Shown here: one piece after another, positions 1 through 8,977 of the stretch
How positions within the stretch are numbered: the stretch's first letter is position 1
Layout: every line of letters begins with the position of its first letter
NCBI RefSeq assembly: GCF_010671565.1
Contig: NZ_JAABOQ010000004.1
Coordinates: 310,001-374,000, forward strand
DNA length: 64,000 nt
Direction: 5' to 3'
Source of the DNA: Spongiivirga citrea
GTDB taxonomy: Bacteria > Bacteroidota > Bacteroidia > Flavobacteriales > Flavobacteriaceae
Program-made: the position numbers and the translations under genes
The notes under the pieces: generated by a model
What the model saw: the letters and a program-made list of their open reading frames with translations, nothing else
What the model was told of the DNA's origin: nothing
Database searches by the model: none

Positions 1-363
1 CACTACCAATTCCTCTTCAAGTTTCGCTTCTGGATCAACCCGAAGCTTACCTTCATTATCAGGATCATTTTGTAATCGATAATGCGTTACAACAGCGCAC
101 TCCTTTGCAAAACCCTCGGCATTTTTCTCTTCAGCCTCGAAAAGGCTTTTAGGCACAAATAATGGGAAATAGGCGTTTTGATGCCCTGTCTCCTTAAACA
201 TTCTATCCAATTCTGCTTGCATTTTTTCCCAGATAGCAAATCCGTAGGGTTTGATCACCATACATCCGCGAACTGCAGAATTCTCAGCCAAATCGGCTTG
301 AACTACCAATTCATTATACCATTTAGAATAATCTTCGCTTCTTTTCGTTAACTTCTTAGCCAT
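1..363 (-). CDS. proS: Prolyl-tRNA synthetase, N-terminal part (cut by window edge)
   Basis: Charges tRNA-Pro with proline in the cytoplasm. Only the first 121 codons lie in the window; the frame is open to base 1. The ATG is at 361-363. The translation begins [20 protein letters not shown] and continues through [17 protein letters not shown] and [14 protein letters not shown], the motif 1 region of class II ProS of the shorter archaeal/eukaryal-like form (ProS type 3), which is common in Bacteroidota. The gene is divergent from the lipoprotein gene to its right, so the roughly 100 bp between them must hold both promoters. The C-terminal catalytic and anticodon-binding parts cannot be checked here. 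Confidence 0.93.
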   Translation of the reverse strand, partial: MAKKLTKRSEDYSKWYNELVVQADLAENSAVRGCMVIKPYGFAIWEKMQAELDRMFKETGHQNAYFPLFVPKSLFEAEEKNAEGFAKECAVVTHYRLQNDPDNEGKLRVDPEAKLEEELVV

Positions 364-428
364 TTTTCGGTAGTTTGGCACAAAATTTGTGTCCTAGTTA
401 AATATAAATTTAGTAGCGCAAAACTAAC

Positions 429-436
429 TAAATTTG
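429..436 (+). promoter_or_regulatory. Candidate -7 promoter box (TAAATTTG)
   Basis: This is a perfect match to the Bacteroidota -7 element TAnnTTTG. It ends 30 nt before the ATG at 466, so transcription should start near 441. That makes the in-frame ATG at 439 unlikely and supports 466 as the start. No convincing -33 TTTG was found. Confidence 0.5.
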
Positions 437-465
437 TAATGTTCAACAATAAAATCGAAGGAGTT

Positions 466-1659
466 ATGAAACGCAACTACATTATGAACACACAAAGTAT
501 ATATACTGCTCTTACAGTGGCTATGATGCTTCTTTTAGCATCATGTGGATCTTACCAACAATCATCTTATTATGATGATGGTATTTATGTTTCTGCTGAC
601 ACACAAGCTAGAAAAAGAACAGTACAACAAAATCAACAAGTTGCGCCTCCAAAAGAAAAAACATCGGTATATCAAAACTACTTCGATCGCAAAGCTGATG
701 AGTATGAAATAGCTGCAGCGCAAATGGAACAAGATTCTGTATTTACTGATATCGAATCTTACTCAAGTGTTAACGACCCAGATCAAATTACTGGTGACGG
801 CTTAAGTTATAGTGACAACCAAAATGTAGGTTGGGGTGAAAACCCATCTTCCATCTCAATAAATGTATGGGGTAACAATTGGGGACCTGGCTTTGGCTGG
901 GGAGGTGGATTTAATCGTTTTGGCTTTGGCTGGGGTGGTGGTTTTTACAACCCTTGGAATGTTGGCTGGGGCTGGGGATGGAATGACCCTTGGTTTGGCG
1001 GATTTGGCCCTGGATGGGGCTGGGGTAATAGCTGGGCATTTGGCGGGGGCTGGTGGTGTCCTCCTGGTTTTTATGGTGGATATTACGGTGGATTTTATGG
1101 AAATCGTTTTGGCTATGGCCGCTTTAATCGATTTGGACGATATAATAATAGCCGCTTAGCATATAACACAGGACGACGGTCGGCTTACACACGCAGAGGA
1201 GTTGCGAATTCCGTTAGAAGTAATAGAAGCGGTGTTTCAAGACGTTCTAGTTATAACTCAGCTTCTAGACGTGGTCGTGTGGGTGTAGACAATAGCAGCT
1301 CAGTACGAAGAAGAGGCACATCAATTGCTTCAAGACGTTCAGGATATGCGGGCAATCGCTCGTCAGGAACATACAGTCGTTCTAATAGTGGTGTTTCAAG
1401 AAGATCATCTGGCATTAGTCGATCATCAGGAAATAGCGCAACAAGAAGAAGTTCATCAACAAGACGAAGCTCAGGTTATTCTCGTAGTTCATCTTCCAGA
1501 AGAAGTTCGGGTACACGATCTAGTTCTTCTAGTAGACGTAGTTCAGGATATTCGCGAAGCAGCAGTTCTTCAAGAAGTTCGGCACGCTCAAGCTCTGGAC
1601 GTAGTTCATCAAGAAGTTCAGGACGCTCAAGCGGCGGACGAAGAGGCGGACGTTCATAA
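466..1659 (+). CDS. Gly/Trp- and Ser/Arg-rich low-complexity lipoprotein
   Basis: Unrecognised cell-envelope protein of 397 residues. The ATG at 466 is preferred over the in-frame ATG at 439 because a perfect -7 box (429-436) lies just before 439. The N-terminus is a type II signal ending LLLASC, so it is a predicted lipoprotein. After an acidic stretch (about 70-125) comes a centre rich in Gly, Trp, Phe and Tyr (GWGWGW-like runs, about 125-225). The last 150 residues are almost only Ser, Arg and Gly, giving a strongly basic tail. No catalytic motif is visible. It is followed after 31 nt by an OmpP1/FadL-type porin gene on the same strand and may be co-transcribed with it. A role in outer-membrane or surface structure is inference from composition only. 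Confidence 0.8.
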   Translation: MKRNYIMNTQSIYTALTVAMMLLLASCGSYQQSSYYDDGIYVSADTQARKRTVQQNQQVAPPKEKTSVYQNYFDRKADEYEIAAAQMEQDSVFTDIESYSSVNDPDQITGDGLSYSDNQNVGWGENPSSISINVWGNNWGPGFGWGGGFNRFGFGWGGGFYNPWNVGWGWGWNDPWFGGFGPGWGWGNSWAFGGGWWCPPGFYGGYYGGFYGNRFGYGRFNRFGRYNNSRLAYNTGRRSAYTRRGVANSVRSNRSGVSRRSSYNSASRRGRVGVDNSSSVRRRGTSIASRRSGYAGNRSSGTYSRSNSGVSRRSSGISRSSGNSATRRSSSTRRSSGYSRSSSSRRSSGTRSSSSSRRSSGYSRSSSSSRSSARSSSGRSSSRSSGRSSGGRRGGRS

Positions 1660-1690
1660 TCTCATTTTAAAGATCATTGCTATTTAAAAC

Positions 1691-3220
1691 ATGAAAAAGA
1701 TATTTTTCTCTATCATAGCTACTATTGCTATCAGCACAACCTACGCCCAAACTTCAAGTGATGTTTTGCGGTTTAGTCAAGAAAATTTAAGTGGAACAGC
1801 TCGTTTTAGAGCTATGAGCGGGGCTTTTGGAGCCTTAGGCGGTGATTTCTCAGCCACCTCATTAAACCCAGCGAGTGGTGCCGTTTTTGCACACAGCGAG
1901 GTTGCGGGAACTTTGGGAAATTCAAGTAAAGTAAATGATGCTACTTACTTTAATTCCTTAAGAAGCACAACAGATAACAACTTTGACATTAGTCAAGCAG
2001 GCGCAGTATTTGTTTTTAAAAGCACCGACGATAATCCTTGGAGAAAGTTTAGTGTTGGTGTCAATCTGGACAATACCAATGACTTTAATAATCAGTTTTT
2101 TGCAGCAACAAATAATGCTACCTTAGGAATTGATCGTTACTTTAATGAATTAGCTCAAGGAGTTCCTTTAGATCTACTAAACCTTCGGGATAATGAAACG
2201 TTATCAGATCTATACCAATTCTTAGGAGATAATGAAGGTGAAGCTGCACAAAAAGCCTTATTAGCCTTTCAAGGCTTTCTAATTGATCCAGTAGATGATA
2301 ATGATCCAGACAATACTGCCTATAATAGTGCTGCTCTTTACAATAATTTAGATCAGCAATACACTGAAACCACGCGAGGTTATAATAGAAAGTTCAATTT
2401 TAATTTCGCTACTCAATACAAGGAAAATCTGTATTTGGGTATAAACCTAAACTCTCATGTATTAGACTATGAAAAGATAAGAAGAGTATCAGAAATCAAC
2501 TTTGATGAAGCTTCTACTGTTAAGGAAGTAACTTATGAAGACAGCGTTTTTACATCAGGAACAGGATTTTCGTTACAGGTTGGAGCAATTGCAAAAGTAG
2601 GACCAAGTTTACGTTTAGGTGCTTCTTATCAAAGCCCTACATGGTATAGACTTCAGGATGAGACAAGAGAACAATTGACTGTTTTTAGAACTGATCCTGC
2701 TAATGCTAGTAATGAAATACAAGAAAATTTACGGCCAAGAGTTATTAATCTTTTTGAGCAATATCGTGTTAATACACCAGCAAAATTAACAGGAAGTATT
2801 GCTTATGTATTTGATAAGTATGGGTTATTAAGTTTTGATTATGGACGGAAAGATTTTGGTAGCGCATCATTACGCCCAACTTCTGACCCAGCTTTTCAAG
2901 CTGAAAATACGGCAATATCTAATCAATTTCAAGTAGTAAACAGCTATCGAATAGGCGGAGAAATTCGCTTAGAAGAATGGAGTATTCGCGGAGGGTATCA
3001 TTTTGAAGATAGTCCATTTGCAAATGAGGCAATAGCGAGTGATAAAACTGGATTCTCGGCAGGATTAGGCTATCGTTTTGGCGGTACTAGAGTTGATGTT
3101 TCTTATGATCGTACCCAGCAAGAATTTGCACAGCAATTATTTCCAATAGGCTTAACAAGTGTAGCAAATGTTGATAATACTATTAGCAACATCAACTTAA
3201 CAATAAGCTGGAAACTATAA
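1691..3220 (+). CDS. Outer-membrane transport protein, OmpP1/FadL/TodX family
   Basis: Predicted outer-membrane beta-barrel of 509 residues for uptake of hydrophobic compounds. The signal peptide is residues 1-19, ending TTYAQ. Directly after it come FSQENLSGTARFRAM and GAFGALGGDFSATSLNPA, matching the N-terminal plug region of FadL-like proteins that flavobacterial annotations often call hemin receptor. The rest alternates polar and aromatic residues as expected of strands, and the C-terminus (NINLTISWKL) looks like a terminal barrel strand. The family is well supported; the substrate (fatty acids, haem, aromatics) cannot be told from sequence. It follows the low-complexity lipoprotein gene by 31 nt and converges on the type IX-secreted protein gene with only 16 nt between the ends. 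Confidence 0.85.
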   Translation: MKKIFFSIIATIAISTTYAQTSSDVLRFSQENLSGTARFRAMSGAFGALGGDFSATSLNPASGAVFAHSEVAGTLGNSSKVNDATYFNSLRSTTDNNFDISQAGAVFVFKSTDDNPWRKFSVGVNLDNTNDFNNQFFAATNNATLGIDRYFNELAQGVPLDLLNLRDNETLSDLYQFLGDNEGEAAQKALLAFQGFLIDPVDDNDPDNTAYNSAALYNNLDQQYTETTRGYNRKFNFNFATQYKENLYLGINLNSHVLDYEKIRRVSEINFDEASTVKEVTYEDSVFTSGTGFSLQVGAIAKVGPSLRLGASYQSPTWYRLQDETREQLTVFRTDPANASNEIQENLRPRVINLFEQYRVNTPAKLTGSIAYVFDKYGLLSFDYGRKDFGSASLRPTSDPAFQAENTAISNQFQVVNSYRIGGEIRLEEWSIRGGYHFEDSPFANEAIASDKTGFSAGLGYRFGGTRVDVSYDRTQQEFAQQLFPIGLTSVANVDNTISNINLTISWKL

Positions 3221-3236
3221 CGAATACTAGAAAAGC

Positions 3237-5057
3237 CTAGCGCTTTAGAGTAAAATGTCCTTTAAACTCTAAAGGAACATTATTACGGATATAACTAACG
3301 GTAAACCAGTAGTCAGTAGATGGCAGTGGCTTACCGTTGAAGTTTCCATCCCATCCATTTCCTCCAGGAGCCAATTGTTTAAGTAATTTACCAAATCGGT
3401 CATAAATAAAAATAGCATTTATCGGTACTGATGGGTCTGATACTATCGACCAGGTATCATTAAAACCATCACTATTTGGTGTGAAAAACCTGGGGAAATC
3501 CACTACTATAACATTCTGCTCGACAATTCCACAACCATTTTTATCATTCACCCTGACGACATACTCTCCTCCTCTTACATTCTCAAAAACATTAGAATCT
3601 TGAAAAGCACTCGATCCTAATTGAAACTCATAATCGCCAGGACCTTCTACATTAACAGTTACTGTATTTCCTGCAAAAAAGGTAGCATCAATACTTAATA
3701 TAGTAGCTATATCAGAAGCTCCAACGTTAATAGATTGAATCGTTGAACAGCCAACAGCATTTTCATTATTAATTACCTCTACTCGATAATCACCAGCAGC
3801 CGTGACGGTGATTGTTGGTGTTGTTTCACCTGTAGACCATATGTATTGATAGTTCGGATTGTTATAATCCGTTCCTATTACTGCAGATCCCCCAGTTGCA
3901 CATAAAAATGGTTCTCCTGGATCGTCTAAAACAGGAACAATTGGTGGTTGATAAGTAATTAAATTAAATGTCGTTTCAGAAAAACAATTCGGATTCGAAG
4001 TATTAGCTATACGAGCAGTAATTGTTTCTTGATTCGGCACACTATTCGTTATAAAATTGGGTAATGGACTTGTAAGTGCATTTCCAGCTCCGTCTGTATA
4101 TGTAACGGTTACATTCGTCTGCCCACCAATTAAGGTCGCATCTACTGCCGACACGTCAAACTGATCGGATATTCCCGGAGCTGCACCTGAAGGGCAAGCA
4201 AAAATATCTGCGATCGGATTAGCTATTGGAACCGTTAAGAAAACAACATCTACTGCATCTAAAAATGTAACACCCTCGTCATTCGTTGCACGAATACTAT
4301 ATTCCCCATCACCGGAAGTAATGCCTAGAGTAGCATTGGTTTCAGTCGTTAATAGCTGTGGAGGGATTGCATCGGTAGGGTCCAAATCATAAAACCACTC
4401 ATAGGTATTTGCATCATCAATGGTAGCGTCTAAAGTAACTGTATTACCCTCACATTCGTTAATTGAATCCGCAAAGAAATCGCGGTCAAATTCACAATTA
4501 AAATCCAATGGCGGCGGATCGTTTGTAGGATCACTATCCCCGTCAGTATTAAAAACAATACTGAAATTATCTTGGGTTTCGGTAAATCGGTCTACGACTA
4601 CAATTAATTCATCCCCTACTTGTACAGGAATAGCACTTAACTGACCATCGCTATTAGCAGCGCCTTCACATTGATCAGTAGCTCCCAAACTTAAGCCTGT
4701 TCGATTTGGACCACTCGTTGTCGCTAATGCAAGTGAAAGCCTATCGGCGCTCCCTAGGTTTGCACAATCCTGGTTTACGTAAACCGCAAAATCATAATCC
4801 TGTCCAACTGTTGTTGTTTCAATTTGAAAGGTAAAATCTCCTGGAGTATCGATTTTGATAAAGTAAAATACTACGTTCCTATTTACAAGAGACTCGCAAG
4901 CTCCTTGAATATTAATAGCTGAAGGTCCAGTTGCGGTATTATTTTGAAGTGTCTGCCCAGAACATATAGGTGTCAGCAAATCGCATATCTGAGCATTTGC
5001 AGAGACGATTCCTAACACAAAAACGAAAATAACTAGTAGGCTTTTCAACAAGCTCAT
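3237..5057 (-). CDS. Secreted protein with type IX (type B) C-terminal sorting domain
   Basis: Large extracellular protein of 606 residues. The longest frame starts with TTG at 5063; the ATG at 5057 gives a clean signal peptide ending SANAQ and is preferred. The N-terminal region is a beta-rich module with conserved Cys (ICDLLTPICSGQ) that is also found in the protein at 37997. Middle segments are Ig-like/PKD-like repeats (TYTDGAGNAL, YIWSTGETTPTITV). The last 85 or so residues, from FPRFFTPNSDGFNDTW to the terminal FKGHFTLKR, are the gliding-motility-associated (CHU_C) type B domain that directs secretion by the type IX system. No enzyme domain is visible; adhesion or surface assembly is inference. 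It is a paralogue in layout of the 37997 protein. Confidence 0.85.
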   Translation of the reverse strand: MSLLKSLLVIFVFVLGIVSANAQICDLLTPICSGQTLQNNTATGPSAINIQGACESLVNRNVVFYFIKIDTPGDFTFQIETTTVGQDYDFAVYVNQDCANLGSADRLSLALATTSGPNRTGLSLGATDQCEGAANSDGQLSAIPVQVGDELIVVVDRFTETQDNFSIVFNTDGDSDPTNDPPPLDFNCEFDRDFFADSINECEGNTVTLDATIDDANTYEWFYDLDPTDAIPPQLLTTETNATLGITSGDGEYSIRATNDEGVTFLDAVDVVFLTVPIANPIADIFACPSGAAPGISDQFDVSAVDATLIGGQTNVTVTYTDGAGNALTSPLPNFITNSVPNQETITARIANTSNPNCFSETTFNLITYQPPIVPVLDDPGEPFLCATGGSAVIGTDYNNPNYQYIWSTGETTPTITVTAAGDYRVEVINNENAVGCSTIQSINVGASDIATILSIDATFFAGNTVTVNVEGPGDYEFQLGSSAFQDSNVFENVRGGEYVVRVNDKNGCGIVEQNVIVVDFPRFFTPNSDGFNDTWSIVSDPSVPINAIFIYDRFGKLLKQLAPGGNGWDGNFNGKPLPSTDYWFTVSYIRNNVPLEFKGHFTLKR

Positions 5058-5131
5058 AAGCAAACTATTAGCAAAATATACGCTAAAATTTGGGATTTAT
5101 TTAGCAAAGCTATCATATTGTAATAGATATC

Positions 5132-5158
5132 TTGTCCCGCAATAAATAACTATCTTTG
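5132..5158 (+). promoter_or_regulatory. Promoter of folE
   Basis: TATCTTTG at 5151-5158 is a perfect TAnnTTTG box, with TTG at 5132-5134 as a possible -33 element after a 16-nt spacer. Transcription would start near 5163, giving a leader of about 27 nt to the folE ATG. Confidence 0.55.
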
Positions 5159-5189
5159 CAACCAATTATTATTTATTTGTCTAAAAACA

Positions 5190-5867
5190 ATGAAATTAGA
5201 TAAAGTGCTGGAAGAAATTGAAGCTTTAGGTGATAGCCACGTAGGTACATCATCAGATACCCCATTACGCGAAGATGCATTTGATTTAGAGGATGCTACA
5301 AAGATCGAACTTATCCAAAAGGATGTCGCAAGTATTATGCAAACCCTTGGACTAGATATGACTGATGACAGCTTAAGAGGAACACCTAGACGTGTTGCAA
5401 AAATGTTCGTAAAAGAGATATTTGGTGGTTTGCATCCCAAAAGAAAACCAAAGGCTTCTACTTTTGAAAATAAATACAAGTATGGCGAAATGCTTGTAGA
5501 AAAAAATATTACGGTCTACTCAACCTGTGAGCATCACTTGCTACCCATCGTTGGTCGCGCCCATATTGCCTATATCTCTAATGGTAGTGTTGTAGGTTTA
5601 TCCAAAATGAATAGGATTGTTGAGTATTACGCCAAACGCCCTCAAGTACAGGAACGCCTTACAATACAAATTGTAAAAGAACTTCAAAAAGTATTAAATA
5701 CTGATGATGTTGCCTGTATTATCGATGCTAAACATCTTTGTGTTAACTCTCGTGGAGTTAGTCATACAGAAAGTAGCACAGTAACTTCTGAATTCGGAGG
5801 TAAGTTTAAACAAAAAGAAGTCCGTAGAGAATTGTTAGACTATATTAAGTTAGAAACACAATTCTAG
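5190..5867 (+). CDS. folE: GTP cyclohydrolase I
   Basis: Opens GTP to 7,8-dihydroneopterin triphosphate, the first step of tetrahydrofolate (and pterin) synthesis, as a cytoplasmic homodecamer. The 225-residue product has the usual length. Zinc ligands are visible: Cys113 and His116 in STCEHHLLPIVG and Cys184 in AKHLCVNSRGVSH. The substrate-binding stretch VGLSKMNRIVEYYAKRPQVQ and QERLTIQI are present. Since all three zinc ligands are kept, this is the zinc-dependent FolE type. The start ATG lies 31 nt after a perfect -7 box. cysS and yidD follow on the same strand, but the 86-nt gap to cysS leaves co-transcription open. Confidence 0.97.
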   Translation: MKLDKVLEEIEALGDSHVGTSSDTPLREDAFDLEDATKIELIQKDVASIMQTLGLDMTDDSLRGTPRRVAKMFVKEIFGGLHPKRKPKASTFENKYKYGEMLVEKNITVYSTCEHHLLPIVGRAHIAYISNGSVVGLSKMNRIVEYYAKRPQVQERLTIQIVKELQKVLNTDDVACIIDAKHLCVNSRGVSHTESSTVTSEFGGKFKQKEVRRELLDYIKLETQF

Positions 5868-5953
5868 TTTCAATAGTTCATGAACTTTCATCTATAATCG
5901 TAACTCAAATCATTAGATAACTTCGCTTTTAAGAGCACAGTTAAACGTTATTT

Positions 5954-7435
5954 ATGCAATCAACCAAACAAACGATACGTATTTACAATTCTTTAAGTGG
6001 AAAAAAAGAGGAATTTAAACCGCTAAACGAGGAACATATTGGTATGTACGTTTGTGGCCCGACGGTATACAGTAACGTGCATCTGGGTAACGTTCGTACG
6101 TTTATGTCTTTTGATATGATTTTTAGATATTTCAAACATCTTGGTTATAAAGTAAGATATGTGCGGAATATTACAGATGCGGGTCATTTAGAAAATGATG
6201 CAGATGAAGGTGAAGATCGCATTGCAAAAAAAGCGCGTTTAGAGCAAATTGAACCGATGGAAGTGGTTCAAAAGTACACCGTCGATTTTCATAACATTCT
6301 CAATAAGTTCAATTTTTTACCTCCTAGTATTGAGCCAACTGCAACAGGACATATCATCGAGCAAATCGAGATTGTAAAAGATATCCTTGATAAAGGATTG
6401 GCTTATGAGATTAACGGCTCAGTTTATTTTGATGTAGTTAAGTTCAACGAGACTAATAATTACGGTAAACTAAGTGGTCGCAATATTGAAGATATGATCG
6501 CTAATACACGTGAATTAAATGCGCAAAGCGATAAGAAGAATCCACAAGATTTTGCACTTTGGAAAAAAGCAGAGCCAAAGCACATCATGAGATGGCCAAG
6601 TCCTTGGGGAGATGGATTTCCTGGATGGCATTTGGAATGTACTGCAATGAGCACCAAATATCTTGGTGAACAATTTGATATTCATGGTGGAGGGATGGAT
6701 TTAAAATTCCCTCATCACGAATGTGAGATCGCTCAGGCGGAAGCCTCTTATGGGCATACGCCGGTTCGATACTGGATGCATGCCAATATGCTTACCCTTA
6801 ACGGTAAGAAAATGGCAAAATCAACAGGAAATAATATTCTTCCTACAGAAATTTTTACTGGAGATAATGAACATTTAAGTAAAGCGTTTTCCCCATCTGT
6901 AGCACGTTTTTTTATGTTACAGGCTCATTATCGCAGTATATTAGACTTTAGTAATGATGCTATTCTTGCTGCCGAAAAAGGCTATAACCGACTGATGGAT
7001 GGAATCGGATTAATTTCATTCCTAAAAACAAGTCCGACCTCATCTTTAGACATTACAAAGTGGAAACAGCAGTGCTATGATGCAATGAATGACGATTTTA
7101 ATACCCCAATCTTAATCGCTCATCTTTTTGAAGGCGTGAAGTATATCAATTTGATTAAAGATGGGAAAGAGAGCATCAGCGAAGCTGATCTTGAAATGCT
7201 TTCTACTACTATGACTGAACTTACTTTTGATGTCTTAGGCCTAGAAAATAAATCGGCTTCCTCATCAAGCGGCGAAGATAAATTAGGTGGTGTTGTCGAT
7301 CTATTAATTCAATTAAGAGCAGAAGCCAGATTGAATAAAGACTTTGCTACTTCTGATAAAATTAGAAATGAACTTACCGAACTAGGCATTGAATTAAAGG
7401 ACGGCAAGGACGGAACAACCTTTTCTATAAACTAA
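5954..7435 (+). CDS. cysS: Cysteinyl-tRNA synthetase
   Basis: Charges tRNA-Cys in the cytoplasm. The 493-residue protein is full length for the family. It shows the class I HIGH variant HLGN (43-46) within [16 protein letters not shown] and the KMSKS variant KMAKSTG. Zinc-binding residues include Cys34 (YVCGPTVY), the Cys of WHLECTAMS, and His/Cys of [13 protein letters not shown]. The C-terminal helical domain ([21 protein letters not shown]) is typical. The ATG at 5954 gives the standard N-terminus. yidD follows after 25 nt and is likely co-transcribed. Confidence 0.97.
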   Translation: MQSTKQTIRIYNSLSGKKEEFKPLNEEHIGMYVCGPTVYSNVHLGNVRTFMSFDMIFRYFKHLGYKVRYVRNITDAGHLENDADEGEDRIAKKARLEQIEPMEVVQKYTVDFHNILNKFNFLPPSIEPTATGHIIEQIEIVKDILDKGLAYEINGSVYFDVVKFNETNNYGKLSGRNIEDMIANTRELNAQSDKKNPQDFALWKKAEPKHIMRWPSPWGDGFPGWHLECTAMSTKYLGEQFDIHGGGMDLKFPHHECEIAQAEASYGHTPVRYWMHANMLTLNGKKMAKSTGNNILPTEIFTGDNEHLSKAFSPSVARFFMLQAHYRSILDFSNDAILAAEKGYNRLMDGIGLISFLKTSPTSSLDITKWKQQCYDAMNDDFNTPILIAHLFEGVKYINLIKDGKESISEADLEMLSTTMTELTFDVLGLENKSASSSSGEDKLGGVVDLLIQLRAEARLNKDFATSDKIRNELTELGIELKDGKDGTTFSIN

Positions 7436-7460
7436 ATCTCAACACTCCGACTTAAATGGT

Positions 7461-7703
7461 ATGCTGAAAAAAATACTGATAGCGCCCTTTGTGTTTTTAG
7501 TAAGAGTATATCAAACGGTCATTTCTCCACTTACTCCTGCGACCTGTCGTTACTCACCTACCTGCTCGCATTATACACTAGAGGCACTACAAAAACATGG
7601 TTTATTTAAAGGCGGTTGGCTAGCAACTAAACGTATTTTTAGCTGTCATCCCTGGGGTGGTTCGGGTTATGATCCTGTGCCGGAGAAGGGTGATAAGAAC
7701 TAG
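7461..7703 (+). CDS. yidD: Membrane protein insertion efficiency factor YidD
   Basis: Small 80-residue protein of the YidD family, which helps YidC-dependent insertion of membrane proteins. The family hallmark is complete: [20 protein letters not shown] followed by [11 protein letters not shown] and the C-terminal [13 protein letters not shown]. The N-terminal hydrophobic/amphipathic helix ([13 protein letters not shown]) matches its membrane-associated location. It lies 25 nt after cysS, probably in one transcript. The downstream repeat at 7721-7853 may contribute to ending that transcript. Confidence 0.95.
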   Translation: MLKKILIAPFVFLVRVYQTVISPLTPATCRYSPTCSHYTLEALQKHGLFKGGWLATKRIFSCHPWGGSGYDPVPEKGDKN

Positions 7704-7720
7704 AATAGCTTATTTTTAGA

Positions 7721-7853
7721 AAGTCTCCCCTTGAGGGGAGATTTAGAGGGGTGTTTGTCATAAATAAGACTGTGAGTTTTAACCTTGATTACTATTTTGA
7801 TTGATATGAACACCTATCCCCGACCCTTCCCTCAAGTGAAGGGAGAGTATCTA
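7721..7853. repeat. Intergenic palindromic repeat pair, facing arms
   Basis: The left arm starts tctccccttgaggggaga and runs on through tttagaggggtgttt (7724-7757). The right arm (7806-7850) reads on the opposite strand ctctcccttcacttgaggga and then runs to ggataggtgttcat. The two arms are recognisably the same G/C-rich unit in opposite orientation about 50 bp apart, each with its own small internal hairpin. G-runs of this kind stand out in an AT-rich genome and resemble the interspersed REP-like elements of Bacteroidota. Other copies cannot be sought outside the window; none was seen inside it. Confidence 0.6.
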
Positions 7854-7883
7854 TAGAACCTCTTTATGGCTCGACCAGACATG

Positions 7884-8324
7884 TTAATTCTTTTCGATCA
7901 ATCGATTATCGACAACATGAGATAAAACAATATGTGTTTTTGTTTCCCCATAGGTAATGAGCTTATCAATCAATTCTTCTAAATGAAATTGATCTCTTAA
8001 CACGACTTCCATCACGATATTCTCATTCCCCGTAATTCGGTAGCAATTAAGGACTTCTTTAAACTCAACCACCTTTGCTAGAAAAGGTTTTAGACGCCCC
8101 ATAAATGCCTTTAGAGTAATTACCGCTTTTAACTGATGGGCAGTTTTATTATGATCGATATTAGCCGTAAAACCCTTAATAATCCCTTCGTCTTGCATTT
8201 TTTTTATCCGTTCAGCAACTGCTGGCGAACTAAGCCCCACTACCCGGCCTATTTGCGCATTGCTTTGTCGGGCATTTTCGTGTAAACACTGAAGGATTTG
8301 CCAGTTAAGAGAATCTATTTCCAT
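7884..8324 (-). CDS. Lrp/AsnC-family transcriptional regulator
   Basis: 146-residue regulator. The N-terminal winged helix-turn-helix (residues 1-60; IDSLNWQILQCLHENARQSN and IGRVVGLSSPAVAERIKKMQ) is followed by the RAM ligand-binding/oligomerisation domain (about 65-140, with FKEVLNCYRITGNENIVMEV). Family members sense amino acids and control amino-acid metabolism or transport. It is divergent from the unknown 8438 gene, and three AAGTATT/AATACTT units lie directly upstream of its ATG, suggesting self-control. The specific effector amino acid is unknown. The start ATG at 8324 gives the standard N-terminus. Confidence 0.9.
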   Translation of the reverse strand: MEIDSLNWQILQCLHENARQSNAQIGRVVGLSSPAVAERIKKMQDEGIIKGFTANIDHNKTAHQLKAVITLKAFMGRLKPFLAKVVEFKEVLNCYRITGNENIVMEVVLRDQFHLEELIDKLITYGETKTHIVLSHVVDNRLIEKN

Positions 8325-8329
8325 ATTGA

Positions 8330-8367
8330 AAGTATTTAAAGCAATAATACTTCAAATTTAAAGTATT
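8330..8367. promoter_or_regulatory. Candidate Lrp operator: three AAGTATT units
   Basis: AAGTATT at 8330-8336, AATACTT (its reverse complement) at 8346-8352 and AAGTATT again at 8361-8367 are spaced 16 and 15 bp apart, roughly one and a half helical turns. They sit between the divergent lrp and 8438 genes, next to the lrp start codon. Arrays of short AT-rich sites are usual for Lrp-type proteins, so self-regulation is a reasonable inference. Confidence 0.4.
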
Positions 8368-8414
8368 TTTTCTTTTTGCTTTCAATTTTAAATATAAGTC
8401 AACATTATAGCGTG

Positions 8415-8422
8415 TAACTTTG
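8415..8422 (+). promoter_or_regulatory. Candidate -7 promoter box (TAACTTTG) for the 8438 gene
   Basis: Perfect TAnnTTTG match ending 15 nt before the ATG at 8438. No clear -33 element is visible. Confidence 0.45.
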
Positions 8423-8437
8423 TAATAATCTAAAGCG

Positions 8438-8833
8438 ATGTCATATCCTATTCCATCATATCTGTCTGATATGCCTTTATACCAAAAGGCAATGGATATT
8501 ATCGTCTTATCTCGAAGTATTTCGACTTATCTCAATCACGATTTGTGCTATTTAAGTATAGAAGGTAAAGAAGATGAAGACATTTACTTTTCTGGGGATA
8601 TCGTTCAGCAATCCACATTATTAACTCCAGAAATTATTAGTGCTGAAAGAGAGCGTTACTCAGACAAAAAATACCGTCATATCGAAGCTGTAGATCGTTT
8701 AGTCAATAAGCTTTATAAAAATTGTAAGCGGTTAGAAAAGGTGAACAGTAACGGCAAAGATTATCTACCTATTCTTCGAAAAGAACTTAAAAAATTCAGA
8801 AAGTTGCAGCATACTTGGATGTTGACACTTTAA
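8438..8833 (+). CDS. Conserved-looking hypothetical protein, helical, 131 residues
   Basis: Not recognised. The 131-residue product has no signal peptide or membrane segment. It appears mainly helical, with KAMDIIVLSRSISTYLNHDL near the start and a basic C-terminal half (VNKLYKNCKRLEKV, ILRKELKKFRKLQHTW). The ATG follows a perfect -7 box. It is divergent from an Lrp-type regulator and shares its control region, so it may be a target of that regulator. Helix-rich composition is vaguely like four-helix-bundle proteins, but no family can be claimed. Confidence 0.75.
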   Translation: MSYPIPSYLSDMPLYQKAMDIIVLSRSISTYLNHDLCYLSIEGKEDEDIYFSGDIVQQSTLLTPEIISAERERYSDKKYRHIEAVDRLVNKLYKNCKRLEKVNSNGKDYLPILRKELKKFRKLQHTWMLTL

Positions 8834-8944
8834 TAGCATTGTTCATCTGGATAAGCCATTCGATAATCCCAAAATAAAGTTTCGTTAAAACAAGATCTCA
8901 ATGTTTGTGCCTCGATTTGTATAAGCGATTCGTACAATTTAAAA

Positions 8945-8974
8945 GCAGCGAAGCCACTTTGAAAATTGGCTGCC
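8945..8974 (-). terminator. Possible terminator of icmF
   Basis: On the minus strand AGCCA and TGGCT pair around a 10-nt loop just after the icmF stop codon, with TTCGCTGCTTTT following. The stem is short, so this is only a moderate candidate. Confidence 0.35.
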
Positions 8975-8977
8975 TTC

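Noticed and set aside
1200-1650. Tandem DNA repeats or CRISPR-like array
   Set aside because: The repetition comes from Ser/Arg codons within a coding frame; there are no regular spacers.
863-1687. Open frames of 98 and 120 residues overlapping the low-complexity lipoprotein gene
   Set aside because: They are shifted frames of a repetitive coding sequence, with no start signals of their own; the lipoprotein frame has a signal peptide and promoter.
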